Shown here one piece after another: positions 1 to 9,841 of a DNA stretch of 64,000 nt; the stretch's first letter is position 1; every line of letters starts with the position of its first letter. The position numbers were made by a program, and so were the translations under genes. Below the pieces are notes generated by a model, which was not told the DNA's origin, made no database searches, and saw only the letters and a list, made by a program, of their open reading frames with translations. The stretch covers positions 33,437,519 to 33,501,518 of the forward strand of contig OZ007579.1 of the NCBI GenBank assembly GCA_963931925.1. Direction: 5' to 3'. Source of the stretch: Onchidella celtica. Lineage: Eukaryota; Mollusca; Gastropoda; Systellommatophora; Onchidiidae.

Positions 1-996
1 ACAGGTTTGTGTTTTCAATATTACATGAAAATTTATTGATTGTGCTGATATATGTATGTATTTATATGTCTATAATTGGCAGGTCAGAAAAATCTGCTAC
101 TGGTAACATGTAATCCAGTACAACCTGTTTCATGAACTGGTACGCTAGCATGGTATCAGTGGGCGTGCACCTGTTGGTGCAAACGGCCAGGGCGGAGGAG
201 GTTTCATGTAACCCAACGGCCACATGCTAGGGCACAATGTGACCCTCAGTACTTGAGTCCTCCACATTGGCCCCCGGTAGCGGTGTGGTCATAGGCTTGT
301 TTGCCTAAATCACAGACGAAGAATTGAGCAAACTTCCCGGACGCAGCTTCGAAGCTGGCGGCAGCAGGCCAGTGGTTGATTGATAGGGCAGATGGCAATA
401 TACCGTCACTCTGGTCTGGATATCGTGACACAGAGCATCCACCAGTATTGGTGTTCTTTGGTTTGGGTCTTTCACCCTAGTCAGTTGGGACTGCGAGGCT
501 GTGGAGTAGCCTACAGGCAGCCGGTCAGGCAATATGACTGTCCCTCTGGCATCCTCCTGCACCTGGATACATTTCCAGTCGTCTTGACCCTGTCTTGCCA
601 CTTGGATAAGTTGTGTCCAGGCGAGAGAGTGAGTCTGATGTTTGCGCAGCTCTTTCTCACTAAAAACAAATTCTTTGCGCCAGTCTTAACACTCACCTCG
701 TCTTCTTTCATCTTTGTCTCGTCTTCTTTCCTCTCAAAATTCCAACGGCGATGGGCGAGTGCGGTGGCAGCAGGTTTGGATAGACTGGAAGCTGTTAGCA
801 CAGACCTACACGTTGGTGGCTGTGGGCTATGGTCGCTTCATCGTCGATTGAAGTGGAGGCGTGGGGAGGCAGCACCCACAGTAGCTGAGCAGCCTTATTT
901 AAGGATAGCACTGCTCACCTCAACTGAGGAAGGGGCTAGAAAAGGTGCCCTAAGGAAAGCCCACTTCACATCACCCTGACTGGTATACTGCGACCA
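1..996. other. LINE leader or upstream flank, no gene seen
   Basis: I see no convincing coding region. The stretch is relatively GC-rich compared with most of the window and leads directly into the LINE reading frame at 997, so part of it is probably the 5' untranslated leader of that element. I could not define where the element begins. Open frames here (for example 380-979) have no recognisable protein motif and overlap frames on the other strand. Confidence 0.4.
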
Positions 997-3621
997 GTGG
1001 GGATCCCTTTTTGCGGTCGAAACAAAAAGAAATTCAGCTTACTCAGGCTAGGAGCCTGGAATATACGCACACTACAGGACAACTCAAACAACCCGGAAAG
1101 ACGCACTGCACTTATTGCCATTGAGCTCAGCAGGTACAACCTAGACATAGTGGCACTCAGTGAGACCAGACTCCCTGATAGTGGCCAACTCAAAGAGCTC
1201 AGTGGTGGATACACCTTCTTCTGGAAAGGCAAGGGTGCAGTCGAACCGAGACAGCATGGTGTTGGGTTTGCAATTAAAAATGACCTTGTCAGAAATTTGC
1301 AGTCCATGCCAACTGAAATAAATGACAGGCTAATGACACTCAGGATCCCAGTTGGGAAAAGCCAGTCAGCCACCCTCATTAGCGCATATGCGCCCACCAT
1401 GACAAACCCAGATGAAGCCAAAGACAAGTTCTATTCTGATCTAGAATCTGTCATATGCTCTGTCCCGGCAGCTGATAAGCTGATTCTCTTGGGGGACTTC
1501 AATGCTAGGGTTGGCTCCGAAATCTCAGCGTGGCCAAATGTTTTGGGCCCTCGTGGAGTTGGTTCATGCAATAACAATGGGTTGCGCTTACTTACTTTGT
1601 GCGCTGAATTTGGCCTGTTCATTACCAACACAAATTTTAGTCTCCCCGTGAGAAACAGAACGTCATGGATGCATCCCCGCTCAAAGCATTGGCATCTCAT
1701 AGACTATGTCATTGTGAGGAAGACTGACAGAAAGGATGTCCTTGTAACAAAGGCGATGTGTGGTGCCGAGTGTGGAACTGACCACAGACTCATTGTTTGC
1801 AAGCTCAGACTAACATTGAGGCGCAATAGACGCCCTCAAGGGAAAGCGCCACCTAAACGCCTAAATGTTTCAAAACTCTGCTCAGCTGAGAAACAGAGCG
1901 AGCTCTCATCAGAACTCTCCTCAAAATTGGATTGCGTGACTTTTGACCCTGAGAACATTGAACAGAGCTGGACTGACCTAAATACGACTGTACACTCTGG
2001 CGCCAGCAGCACAGTTGGTTTTCCTGTCCGCAAGCACCAGGACTGGTTCAATGATAATGATAATGAAATCAAAGTGCTCATCAAAGAAAAAAATAGTCTC
2101 ATCCAAGCTCACTGCAGTGACCCCTCTTCCACAGCAAAAGCTGATGCACTGCGTGCATGTAAGGGTGTACTCCAGAAGAAGCTGAGGAAAATGAAAAATG
2201 ACTGGCTTGAAGAGCGAGTAAGAGAAACTCAGAAATATGCCGACATAAACAACACTAGAAAGTTCTTTGAGAGCCTCCGAGCTGTGTTTGGACCATCCCG
2301 CTCTGGCACTACGCCACTTCTTGCGTCAGATGGTTCAACACGCATTGTTGAATTGAATGCCATAATTCAGCGTTGGGCAGAACATTTCGGAGGTGTGCTA
2401 AATCAACCATCAAATATAAATACTCAGTCCATTGACCGCCTCCCTCAGACTCCTATTAATGCAGCTCTTGCCAAGCCATTCACAGCAAATGAGACCCGAA
2501 CTGCCACAAATCAGATGTCCTTTAACAAATCACCAGGCGTGGATTCAATTCCTACTGAGGTGTATGCCTTCGGTGAAGAAAAGCTTATTGAAAGGTTGAC
2601 CGAGTTGTTCAATCATATGTTGAAAGCAGGGAAGCTGCCACAGGACTTCAAAGATGCTTCAATCATCCATCTGTACAAAAACAAAGGGGACAGCCAAGTC
2701 TGTGACAACCATCGGGGAATCTCTCTACTTTCTATTGCTGGCAAAATATTGGCAAGAATGCTTCTGAATCGCCTTCTTGATCACCTCTCGTCAAATGACT
2801 TGCTTCCCGAGAGCCAATGTGGCTTTCGTAAAGAGAGGGGAACGGCGGATATGATTTTTGCCGCCAGACAGATTCAGGAAAAATGCATGGAACAAAATAA
2901 AGCGCTGTATATCACATTTGTTGACCTCACAAAAGCATTTGACACAGTGTGTCGTGAAGGCCTCTGGAAAATCTTGGCGAAGTTTGGGTGTCCACCCGAA
3001 TTCATCACAATAGTGCGCCAGTTTCATGATGGCATGCAAGCTGCAGCCAAAAGTAACGGCAGTGTTTCAGAGCCCTTTGCTGTCACAAATGGGGTAAAAC
3101 AGGGTTGTGTCTTAGCCCCAACTCTGTTCAGCATCATGTTCTCTGCAATGCTACAAGAAGCCTTTAGCTCTCCTCCTCAAGGGGTAAGCATCAAGTACCG
3201 AACTGATGGCAGTCTATTCAACCTCAGGAGACTTCAGGCAAAAACCAAAACCAAAAGTACTCAAGTCTGTGACCTACTATTTGCTGATGATTGTGCACTT
3301 CTGGCACACGATGAGGATAGCATGCAAAACTGTGTTGATAAGTTCTCTAGTGCCTGTGACAACTTTGGCCTCACAATAAGCACAAAGAAGACGGAAGTGC
3401 TCCATCAGCCTACTCCAGACGACAAGTATCCTGTGACCCCAAATATCAAAGTCCATGACAGTCTTCTGAAGGTGTCGGAGAACTTCACCTATCTTGGCAG
3501 TCTTCCGCGGCTCGTGTTGATACTGAAATTCTCTCAAGAATCAGCAAAGCCAGCTCTGCATTTGGCAGGCTTCGAAAGAGAGTGTGGGATGTTGCCGGCA
3601 TTCGCACAGACACTAAGCTGA
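997..3621 (+). CDS. LINE ORF: EEP endonuclease plus reverse transcriptase (frame ends early by frameshift)
   Basis: 874 residues. The N-terminal endonuclease/exonuclease/phosphatase domain (about residues 15-270) carries LGAWNIRTL, SETRL, the GDFNARVG motif, the IDYVIV motif and a TDHRLIV end, the usual metal-binding and catalytic positions. The RT domain (about 500-840) carries KDASIIHLYKNKGD, ESQCGFRKERGT, FVDLTKAFDTV, GVKQGCVLAPTLFS and the catalytic FADD box in LLFADDCALL. The methionine at 997 begins MGIPFCGRNKKK, just before the endonuclease fold, so it is a plausible start, although the true start may lie upstream. After YLGS (near 3505) the frame goes out of register and about 38 unrelated residues follow before the stop. 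The correct continuation is in the frame of the 3582-4217 segment, so one small indel separates them. Confidence 0.88.
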   Translation: MGIPFCGRNKKKFSLLRLGAWNIRTLQDNSNNPERRTALIAIELSRYNLDIVALSETRLPDSGQLKELSGGYTFFWKGKGAVEPRQHGVGFAIKNDLVRNLQSMPTEINDRLMTLRIPVGKSQSATLISAYAPTMTNPDEAKDKFYSDLESVICSVPAADKLILLGDFNARVGSEISAWPNVLGPRGVGSCNNNGLRLLTLCAEFGLFITNTNFSLPVRNRTSWMHPRSKHWHLIDYVIVRKTDRKDVLVTKAMCGAECGTDHRLIVCKLRLTLRRNRRPQGKAPPKRLNVSKLCSAEKQSELSSELSSKLDCVTFDPENIEQSWTDLNTTVHSGASSTVGFPVRKHQDWFNDNDNEIKVLIKEKNSLIQAHCSDPSSTAKADALRACKGVLQKKLRKMKNDWLEERVRETQKYADINNTRKFFESLRAVFGPSRSGTTPLLASDGSTRIVELNAIIQRWAEHFGGVLNQPSNINTQSIDRLPQTPINAALAKPFTANETRTATNQMSFNKSPGVDSIPTEVYAFGEEKLIERLTELFNHMLKAGKLPQDFKDASIIHLYKNKGDSQVCDNHRGISLLSIAGKILARMLLNRLLDHLSSNDLLPESQCGFRKERGTADMIFAARQIQEKCMEQNKALYITFVDLTKAFDTVCREGLWKILAKFGCPPEFITIVRQFHDGMQAAAKSNGSVSEPFAVTNGVKQGCVLAPTLFSIMFSAMLQEAFSSPPQGVSIKYRTDGSLFNLRRLQAKTKTKSTQVCDLLFADDCALLAHDEDSMQNCVDKFSSACDNFGLTISTKKTEVLHQPTPDDKYPVTPNIKVHDSLLKVSENFTYLGSLPRLVLILKFSQESAKPALHLAGFERECGMLPAFAQTLS

Positions 3622-4217
3622 AAGTGTACAATGCTGTGGTCCTTCCCACCCTACTCTATGGGGCTGAAACCTGGACAGTGTACCAATCGCATGCCAGAAA
3701 GCTAAATCACTTTCATCTGGCCTGCCTTAGAAAGATCCTAAGGATCAAATGGCAGGATAAAATTCCAGACACTGAGGTCCTCAATCGTGCCAAGGAATTG
3801 AGCATCTTCTGCCACCTGAAAAAAATTCAGCTACGTTGGGCAGGACATGTTGTCAGAATGCCCGACTCCAGACTCCCTAAGCAAATCTTCTTCTCTGAGC
3901 TCTCCAATGGAACGAGGAATGTTGGGGCCCCAAAGAGACGTTACAAAGACACTCTCAAGCAATCACTGAAGGCCTTTGCCATTGATGTGAGTGAGTGGGA
4001 AAAGCTCTCGCTTGATCGTGCAAATTGGAGGGCGGCCCTTACCAGAGGCAGCAAAGCATGGGAAGCTGACAGAGTCCAGCAGGCTATCAAAAAAAGAGAA
4101 CGGCGCAAGAAAAGGCCCAGTGGTACTGAACCAACGGAGCACTCTTGTCATTTATGCGGAAGGGTCTGCAGGGCAAAAATAGGACTTATCAGTCACATGA
4201 GAAGCCATAAGTCATGA
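3582..4217 (+). pseudogene. LINE ORF C-terminal part, frameshifted from the RT, ending in a C2H2 zinc finger
   Basis: Continues the LINE protein in another frame: KLKVYNAVVLPTLLYGAETW is the conserved region after the RT, followed by a basic RDKI-type segment (LRKILRIKWQDKI, LRWAGHVVRM) found in many animal LINEs. The last 25 residues contain one C2H2 finger, CHLCGRVCRAKIGLISHMRSH, probably used in RNA or DNA binding. The stop at 4215-4217 is followed by the 3' untranslated region and (ATT)n tail. The homologous reading extends upstream of the methionine used here, so the listed start is not a biological start. Confidence 0.85.
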
Positions 4218-4350
4218 AAGAACAGTCTTTCCATTCTGTCCTCTGTGTCCTTTAGTTCTCTTTATTGTCCATGTGTTGAAATTCTCAACAATTTCTGTTC
4301 TTTATTCCTCTGGTGTTGTTAAGGTCATCATCATACCTGATGGACGAACT

Positions 4351-4365
4351 ATTATTATTATTATT
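4351..4365 (+). repeat. (ATT)n tail of the LINE
   Basis: Short ATT microsatellite directly after the LINE 3' untranslated region. Such tails are typical 3' ends of several LINE clades and mark the downstream limit of the insertion. Confidence 0.7.
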
Positions 4366-4643
4366 CCAAGGAAAATATCATAATATTTCTTTTCCATTAA
4401 CACAATAATTATGACGTTATCACTTCCTGCGATGTGCAAACAAACTAACCCGTGCGCAAATCATAGCCATTTGACGGATGCTGGCGGGACGCGCAAGATG
4501 TCAACGCGCAAAGTGAGGGCAGTAAAACGTATCTAAAAACAAACAAACAAAAATAGAATACCATAAAATAAAGCTAAAGGAACAGGCAAAATGAAGCAGG
4601 TCCATAATAATCACCCAGAACTGAAACTAATAAATCGATTTAT

Positions 4644-4671
4644 CCCGGGTAGGGCCGGGCAACTCAGCTAG
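4644..4671 (+). mobile_element. Helitron-type 3' terminus (hairpin followed by CTAG)
   Basis: CCCGG at 4644-4648 and CCGGG at 4655-4659 form a GC-rich hairpin. Eight bases later comes CTAG (4668-4671), followed by T. A GC hairpin about 8-12 bases upstream of CTRR, with insertion before T, is the known Helitron 3' end. The 5' end (TC after an A) was not found. No Rep/helicase sequence is present, so this is at most a non-autonomous copy. Confidence 0.6.
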
Positions 4672-5590
4672 TATTTTATATATTTCATAAATTTGAGGTA
4701 TATACCACTAGGGAATTCTACGACGAATTGATGTAAGGTTACTGGTTTCGAGATGGACATCAACTATAGATCAGACTAGATCAAAGTTCATAAGTGAATC
4801 GAAAATGTCCTCCGGCTGATAATCATTTACATCCCGATCTACTTAATGAGACATTTACAAGCTAAAAGTCTGAACTGTTTGATTATATAACGAAGAATTA
4901 CGGGTTTTAACTATTTTGAACTGGTCTGGCCGTGGCAAGGCAAGTAGTGTCAAAGTCACACAGTTTTTCCGCTATTTTCAGCAGTCGATTTGCTAAATAG
5001 CGCATAGCAGACTACTCATAAAACAAGGGGATAACCCGGAAATAAAAAAAGGGGATTCCAATGCATTATAGTGTAGAAATTATAACGTAGGCCTGGAAAA
5101 GCAAAACCGTCTGTAATGAGAGGGTATGCGAGCACGGCGAGCGCCTGCACACCTGCCCTGGCGGGTCGCATTCAGTCCATTGCGATTGCAGCATCGTGGC
5201 GAGACATGGCGGGCCCGACGGTGCTGTCGGGTTGGCCCCTCCCTCTGGGGCACCATGAGCGTACTACAGCTCGGGTATCAAGGATTAACTGTGGTGGAGA
5301 ACGAACATTGATTAATGGGTGGCTGTCGTGCTTTTTCCAAGCCCAGACCACACTAAACGTGACTGACAGTCTCTCCGCGTTTCGTACACGAAGTGACACC
5401 GTTTGGTGACTCGGCCGCCAGCATGGATCGTTCTGTGCATTGCTTGTCCTTGTCTCAGTTAAACTGGGCAGATTGCGGTGGCACCCCGCTTTGTCGCGAC
5501 CTGGCCCTCGCGGTTCATCTGACAGTTCCCGAAAAAATTCTATATTGGCACCTTGACCAGACTACAACGACGTGTTTACGTATTTATTTA
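4672..5590. other. non-coding, nothing recognised
   Basis: No gene, RNA or clear repeat was recognised. The GC-rich stretch 5110-5540 holds overlapping short open frames on both strands without known motifs, so I do not call a gene there. Confidence 0.4.
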
Positions 5591-5800
5591 CATTGAATTT
5601 TGCACCTCAGTTTTCTTGTTTTTTTTAAATTGTTTTTTTTTGTCTTGTTTCTGTGTGTTTTTGTGGTAAGGAATAGTTTTTTTTTGGAATTTTAACCGGG
5701 CAGCGGCCTTGTTCGGTCTGCTCTTTTCGACTTTCAAGTACCAAGTTATCTTTGACATGCGCACCGTGCACACGGGCCCTCCGAGTTTTTCGACTACAAC
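5590..5800 (-). mobile_element. SINE fragment, reverse orientation (central and tail parts only)
   Basis: Read on the - strand, 5800-5695 matches the body of the SINE at 6596-6850: both have ACTCGGAGGGCC, GTGTGCACG, a CAAAGAT or TAAAGAT core and GTCGAAAAGAGCAG. The T-rich stretch 5590-5690 corresponds to the A-rich tail. The tRNA-like head is not visible, so the copy is 5'-truncated. Confidence 0.65.
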
Positions 5801-6354
5801 GACGGTGCTCTCCCGTTTATTTATAGACCTTGGGAAGCCGGTCTTCAGCCCATCAATCAACGTCCAAGCTATTTTTGGGAGGCCCAGTTGCTGCCGTGGG
5901 GCGGTCAAGGGACCTGAGGGCCGCGAGATGGCCATAGGCGAACTTGTAGTCGGCTGCAAGTAGTACTCGAACGCACGCAGCTATCACGGCCACCTTGGCT
6001 ACCAGACCCAGTATTCTCCTCGCTGACCGCCAGAGCTGTCGAAGCAACCGACACTGCACTCTTTGGCAGACAGACTTTCCGTTTTAGAGAAGTCACAGCT
6101 TTGTTCTCGAGGTGCCTGAGGTGAACTTTGCTCCAGTATCTGTCGATAGTCAGGCCTCAAAGGATTATGCTTTCCCGTGTGTGGATTTATTTTTCTTTAA
6201 TGATGTACTTTTTTTCTCATTTTATTTTCTTCTCCCTTTTTTCTCCCCCCTCCCTCACCCCAACGCCTGTATTTTCACTCCTTCCCTAAATGGTGCACAC
6301 TTAGCCGTTTCTCTCTTTTTCGGACCGGGTCTCTAGTCTTATCGCCAGAAAGCT
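5801..6354. other. non-coding, nothing recognised
   Basis: T/C-rich sequence with several overlapping short frames on both strands (5853-6100) but no motif, signal peptide or homologous copy elsewhere in the window. This lies just before similarity to the second peptide locus begins, near 6355. Confidence 0.35.
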
Positions 6355-6475
6355 AGTTTATTTTCGCCCATGTTCAATCTTCTGGAATTAGTTCTATTTT
6401 TAATTATTTTTCTTTTTAAATTTTCCCACAACTTAACTAGTAGGCCTACACATCTCTGTATTTCATCATCAACGA

Positions 6476-7120
6476 GTGAGAATTGTTCTATTTGGTGTCT
6501 TTCTGATGTTCTCCCTGGCTGCGGTAATGTCACTTGATGGCAAATGTTATGGGTATTGTGCCTGTTATAATGAACGCCATGTGCATTTTAAATAGAACAC
6601 CGTGGTCTAGAGGCAAGATGCTCATCTCTCATGCCGAAGGTACCGGTTTCAAATACCGGTCGATGCAGGCATGTTGGAATTTTGGGATGTTTCTCATATT
6701 TTCCCGGGTCGAGCACCTAGTCTTCTCGGATAAGGGCTAAAAACTCGGAGGGCCTGTGTGCACGTTCTCACGTTAAAGATACCTTGGCGGTTGGAAAGTC
6801 GAAAAGAGCAGGCCGAAAAGGCCGTTGCCCAGACAAAATTAAATAAAATTCATCCCAACCACTCCCTCCCCCTCCTCCCTCATCTCCCCCCCCCCGCCCC
6901 TCCACCCCCCCCCCAAACACAAAAAAAAAAACTAACTCGCCGACCGGAGCTGCACTGTGGCGACGACGTGCCTGCTCCAGTTGTAACTGGGTTGCAACGA
7001 CACAAAGGCAAATTTCCCAAATAGGATTAAAGATGTATACAAAATACAACATACAAATAACAAGGAGGCAGAGATCCCCTGCCAGCAGTACTGTTACTTA
7101 GAATTAATTAGATGTGAGAT
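6476..7120 (+). pseudogene. broken paralogue of the small cysteine-rich secreted peptide gene
   Basis: 6476-6535 is closely similar to the signal-peptide region of the intact gene at 18632 (RIVLFGV, then a hydrophobic run), but the position of the start ATG is GTG. The frame continues into a cysteine-containing stretch (CYGYCACYNERH) resembling the first cysteine cluster of the intact copy, then meets a stop at about 6593 where a SINE begins. After the SINE and its C-rich tail, similarity resumes near 7070 with TGCCAGCAGTACTGT, matching the last Cys-x3-Cys region, and then GTGAGATCC, matching the 5' splice site after the intact coding exon. Start loss and insertion make it a pseudogene; a diverged first exon supplying another start cannot be excluded. 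Signal sequence is conserved while the cysteine region diverges. Confidence 0.6.
6596..6850 (+). mobile_element. tRNA-derived SINE
   Basis: The head carries an internal RNA polymerase III promoter: A box TGGTCTAGAGG (6603-6613) and B box GGTTTCAAATACC (6645-6657), spaced as in tRNA-derived SINEs. The body has the conserved ACTCGGAGGGCCTG, CACGTTAAAGAT and GTCGAAAAGAGCAG blocks, also present in reverse at 5695-5800. An A/T-rich tail (near 6835-6850) is followed by C-rich sequence to 6925. It lies inside the broken peptide paralogue. Exact ends and target-site duplication were not resolved. Confidence 0.75.
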
Positions 7121-7157
7121 CCGTGTGACTGCTGATGGCTCAACTAGTCAAACTTGT

Positions 7158-7610
7158 CTTATCTCAGTTTTAGCGAGAACTGTCATATCTTTTTTTTTTA
7201 TTATCTCAGTTTTAGCGAGAACTGTCATATCTCAGTTTTAGCGTGAATTGTCATTATCTCAGTTTTAGCGTGAACTGTCATATCTCAGTTTTAGCGTGAT
7301 GTGTCATATCTCAGTTTTAGCGTCAACTGTCATCTGTTTTAGCGTCAACTGTCATCTGTCAGTTTTAGCGTGAACTGCCATATCTCAGTTTTAGCGTGAA
7401 CTGTCATATCTCAGTTTTAGCGTGATGTGTCATATCTCAGTTTTAGCGTCAACTGTCATCTGTTTTAGCGTCAACTGTCATCTGTCAGTTTTAGCGTGAA
7501 CTGCCATATCTCAGTTTTAGCGTGAACTGTCGTATCTCAGTTTTGGCGTGAACTGTCCTCTGTCAGTTTTAGCGTGAACTGTCTTATTATCATCTCAGCT
7601 TTAGCGGGAA
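7158..7610 (+). repeat. 26-bp minisatellite with a 126-bp higher-order unit
   Basis: Repeats of a 22-26 bp motif around TCTCAGTTTTAGCG and GAACTGTCA. Five variant monomers (26, 26, 26, 22 and 26 bp) make a 126-bp block, 7255-7380, repeated with no difference I can see at 7381-7506. It sits in the intron-equivalent part of the first peptide-locus unit and is absent from the matching place in the second unit. Confidence 0.9.
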
Positions 7611-8817
7611 CTATGAAGTTAAACGGGACCTCGCACTCTTGCGAAGTGGAAACAAGACAGTCTAGCTAACACGCCAGAACTGTGTTGAATGCCTCAGCTG
7701 GAGGAAAGTGAGACTTTGTGGACTGATTCAGTGTGTCACAAGCCTTAAGCATAAACGGCTTACGGACATGACAAAATATTATAAAGACCCACATAGAATT
7801 TGTGGGATCGCAGCAAGACTTGAAGTAAAGCAAAAAAGTGACAAAAATGAAGGTGTATGTTGGGAAAAGGGCGAAAATTGAACGTTAAGAAATCACATCC
7901 CGGATTGTAAGAATTCTACGATTTAAAAAAAATAAATATTTTTAAAAATTTTATTTTATATTTTTATTTGTTAATTATTTACATACTGTTACATTTCATG
8001 TGCCTGAAGAAGGTCCTTTGGTGGAAAGCTTGATTTGTTTTTACTTTTCTTTTGTGTTCTGTCCCATCGTTTCCATGGTATTTCTTACACGAGGCTATGC
8101 AATATACAACTTTAGATTTTCTTCTTGCCACATTTTGCTTTAACTTATTTCTCGCCGCGAACGAGGAATCCATGTTTTCGCCTTTAGTGCCTAGCTGTAC
8201 TGCGAACGGGGAATCCACGTTTTTGACCCCGACCTGATTTTTTTTTTCAATTCTAATTGACAAATTACCACTTTATACGCCTACAATAATAAAAACAACA
8301 ACAGAATATCATAAAGCATTCATTTATAAACACTTCCACCAAATAGAATTGAAAAATATTTAAAAATAAGCGAGTAATGAATTTTTTTCTAACGCACCCT
8401 ATAAAAGCATGAAAACTGCAAAATTTACTTGGGCCAGCTGGAGCAACTAGGCCAAATTTACTTGGGGAGAAATGAGTTAAGAACATGGCAGGGTATATTT
8501 CATGTGACACTACAAAGCTAGGCTCCTCACTCTTTTTTTCCCCTTGATATCAAAAGAACCACACGTTATGTTGTGAACTTATCGGTCTTACCATGATAAT
8601 GTTGCAGATTTATTACAAAAAATTTTCTTTCGTCTCCAAACTGAGCTCGATGGTTTAATCGTAATCGTATTTTCTACGTAAATGCATCGTTCTGTCCCCG
8701 ACTTTCACATAAGCAAATGGAAAGATATTAATAATTCACATATTTATAATAGAGAAGAGAAAGGGAACGTTACTAATCTTACGCCTATTCTACAACTGTA
8801 CATTTTGTTGATTGCAG
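7611..8817 (+). other. intron-equivalent of peptide locus unit 1
   Basis: Non-coding sequence with several blocks similar to 18890-19250: GTTAAACGGGACCTCG (7619 and 18903), TATTTCTTACACGAGGCT (8079 and 18952), and GCAGATTTATTACAAAA with CTTTCGTCTCCA (8600-8640 and 19146-19180). It shows the two units descend from one locus. No protein-coding frame is supported. Confidence 0.6.
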
Positions 8818-9140
8818 CCCCAACTTTGATGTCAAAACGGCAACATGCAAGGACAAGCCACGCCAGACTTGGGACATTTAGCGGTGGTTTACAATTGTTC
8901 GTGATTGTTCTCGGTGGAATGCCTTTTTTTAAATTTTATACAAAGGCAAACAGATGGACAGGCGGACAAAAGGATGGCGGACAGACAGAAACGGAGAGAG
9001 ATGGACAGACAGAGAACTATTTAGAGGTAAAAAAAATGCCAGTTTATTATCTTTTTTTTTAAATGTAGAATAGTCACAACCTCTCAGAATACACCCTGGC
9101 CACCCTTCCTGCCAAATAAAGTTGTGTAGCTTAAAAATCC
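8818..9140 (+). other. 3' exon-like block of peptide locus unit 1 with poly(A) signal
   Basis: A pyrimidine-rich tract ending in GATTGCAG (8810-8817) resembles a 3' splice site and is conserved at 20477-20484 in unit 2. The block that follows shares CATGCAAGGACAAGC and GTGATTGTT with unit 2. An AATAAA signal at 9115-9120, followed by GTTGTGTAGCT, is conserved at 20803-20808. I infer a 3' untranslated exon; in this unit it belongs to the broken paralogue. Confidence 0.5.
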
Positions 9141-9841
9141 CCTTCGCCTTTCCGTATGTCTGTGTATGATGTGTGTTTGGAGGGACTTGATTTGGATTAG
9201 ATCTAACTGGCTTGAAATGCAGAAAGTTCATTAAGCCGCGAGGGGTACTTGACCGAATGTTGCATGGCAAATTTATACATTTAACATGTTGAGATTTTAA
9301 TACTAGCCGACCGCGGCAAGATAAATCTTGCAAATTTTCCTTGTATGTATCAAGTCCAGCTGTATATCCAGATCTAGGACGCATTCATAACGACATTTGA
9401 ATTCGTTGCAAAGACTAATATATATCGTTTTGTTACACCACAATGCCTTGCAGAATACAGTGATGTGGTAAGTTGACTTTCGTCCGGCAATATGTAAATA
9501 GCATGGAGGTACTAATAATTATTAATAGCTCCATGGTAAATAGTGACGTAGAGTACAATTTCCGGTCACACTTTTACAGTTTATTCGACAAAAATGTGAT
9601 TCCCTTTTCGCGACTCAAAAAAATCATTAAAAAATATTAAAGGTTGAATTTTGTCCCAAATGGATGTGTCCAAGTAACTCTTCGTCAAAAATTGATGCAG
9701 TCACCAAGTTTCATCATTTTTGATGGCCTAGTGGCAAAGTTTTAGCTGCTTACAGGTTCACCCTCTTGCTCAATTATAGTAAGATACTAAAATGCACCAT
9801 AATATTAGAGGAATCAGATTGACCAAACCAAATGTAGGCAT

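Larger units (their letters stand above)
997..4365 (+). mobile_element. non-LTR retrotransposon (LINE) with apurinic-type endonuclease, RT and C-terminal zinc finger
   Basis: A nearly complete LINE: endonuclease and reverse transcriptase in one frame (997-3621), a frameshift, the C-terminal part in a second frame (3582-4217), then about 130 bases of 3' untranslated sequence ending in an (ATT)n tail at 4351-4365. LINEs of this type copy by target-primed reverse transcription, using the endonuclease to nick DNA. The single frameshift near 3505 is the only clear lesion, so the insertion looks fairly young but inactive. Clade is uncertain; the C-terminal C2H2 finger suggests a relative of the I/Ingi/Nimb group rather than L1. 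No target-site duplication was found because the 5' end is not delimited. Confidence 0.9.

Noticed and set aside
380-979. 199-codon frame upstream of the LINE
   Set aside because: No motif, and overlapped by frames on the other strand; more likely the LINE leader. A short ORF1 cannot be completely excluded but is unsupported.
6960-7020. A second possible match to the end of the cysteine peptide (TGCCTGCTCCAGTTG...)
   Set aside because: Only about half of the bases agree and a stop intervenes; the match at 7070-7120 is better and is followed by the conserved GTGAGATCC.
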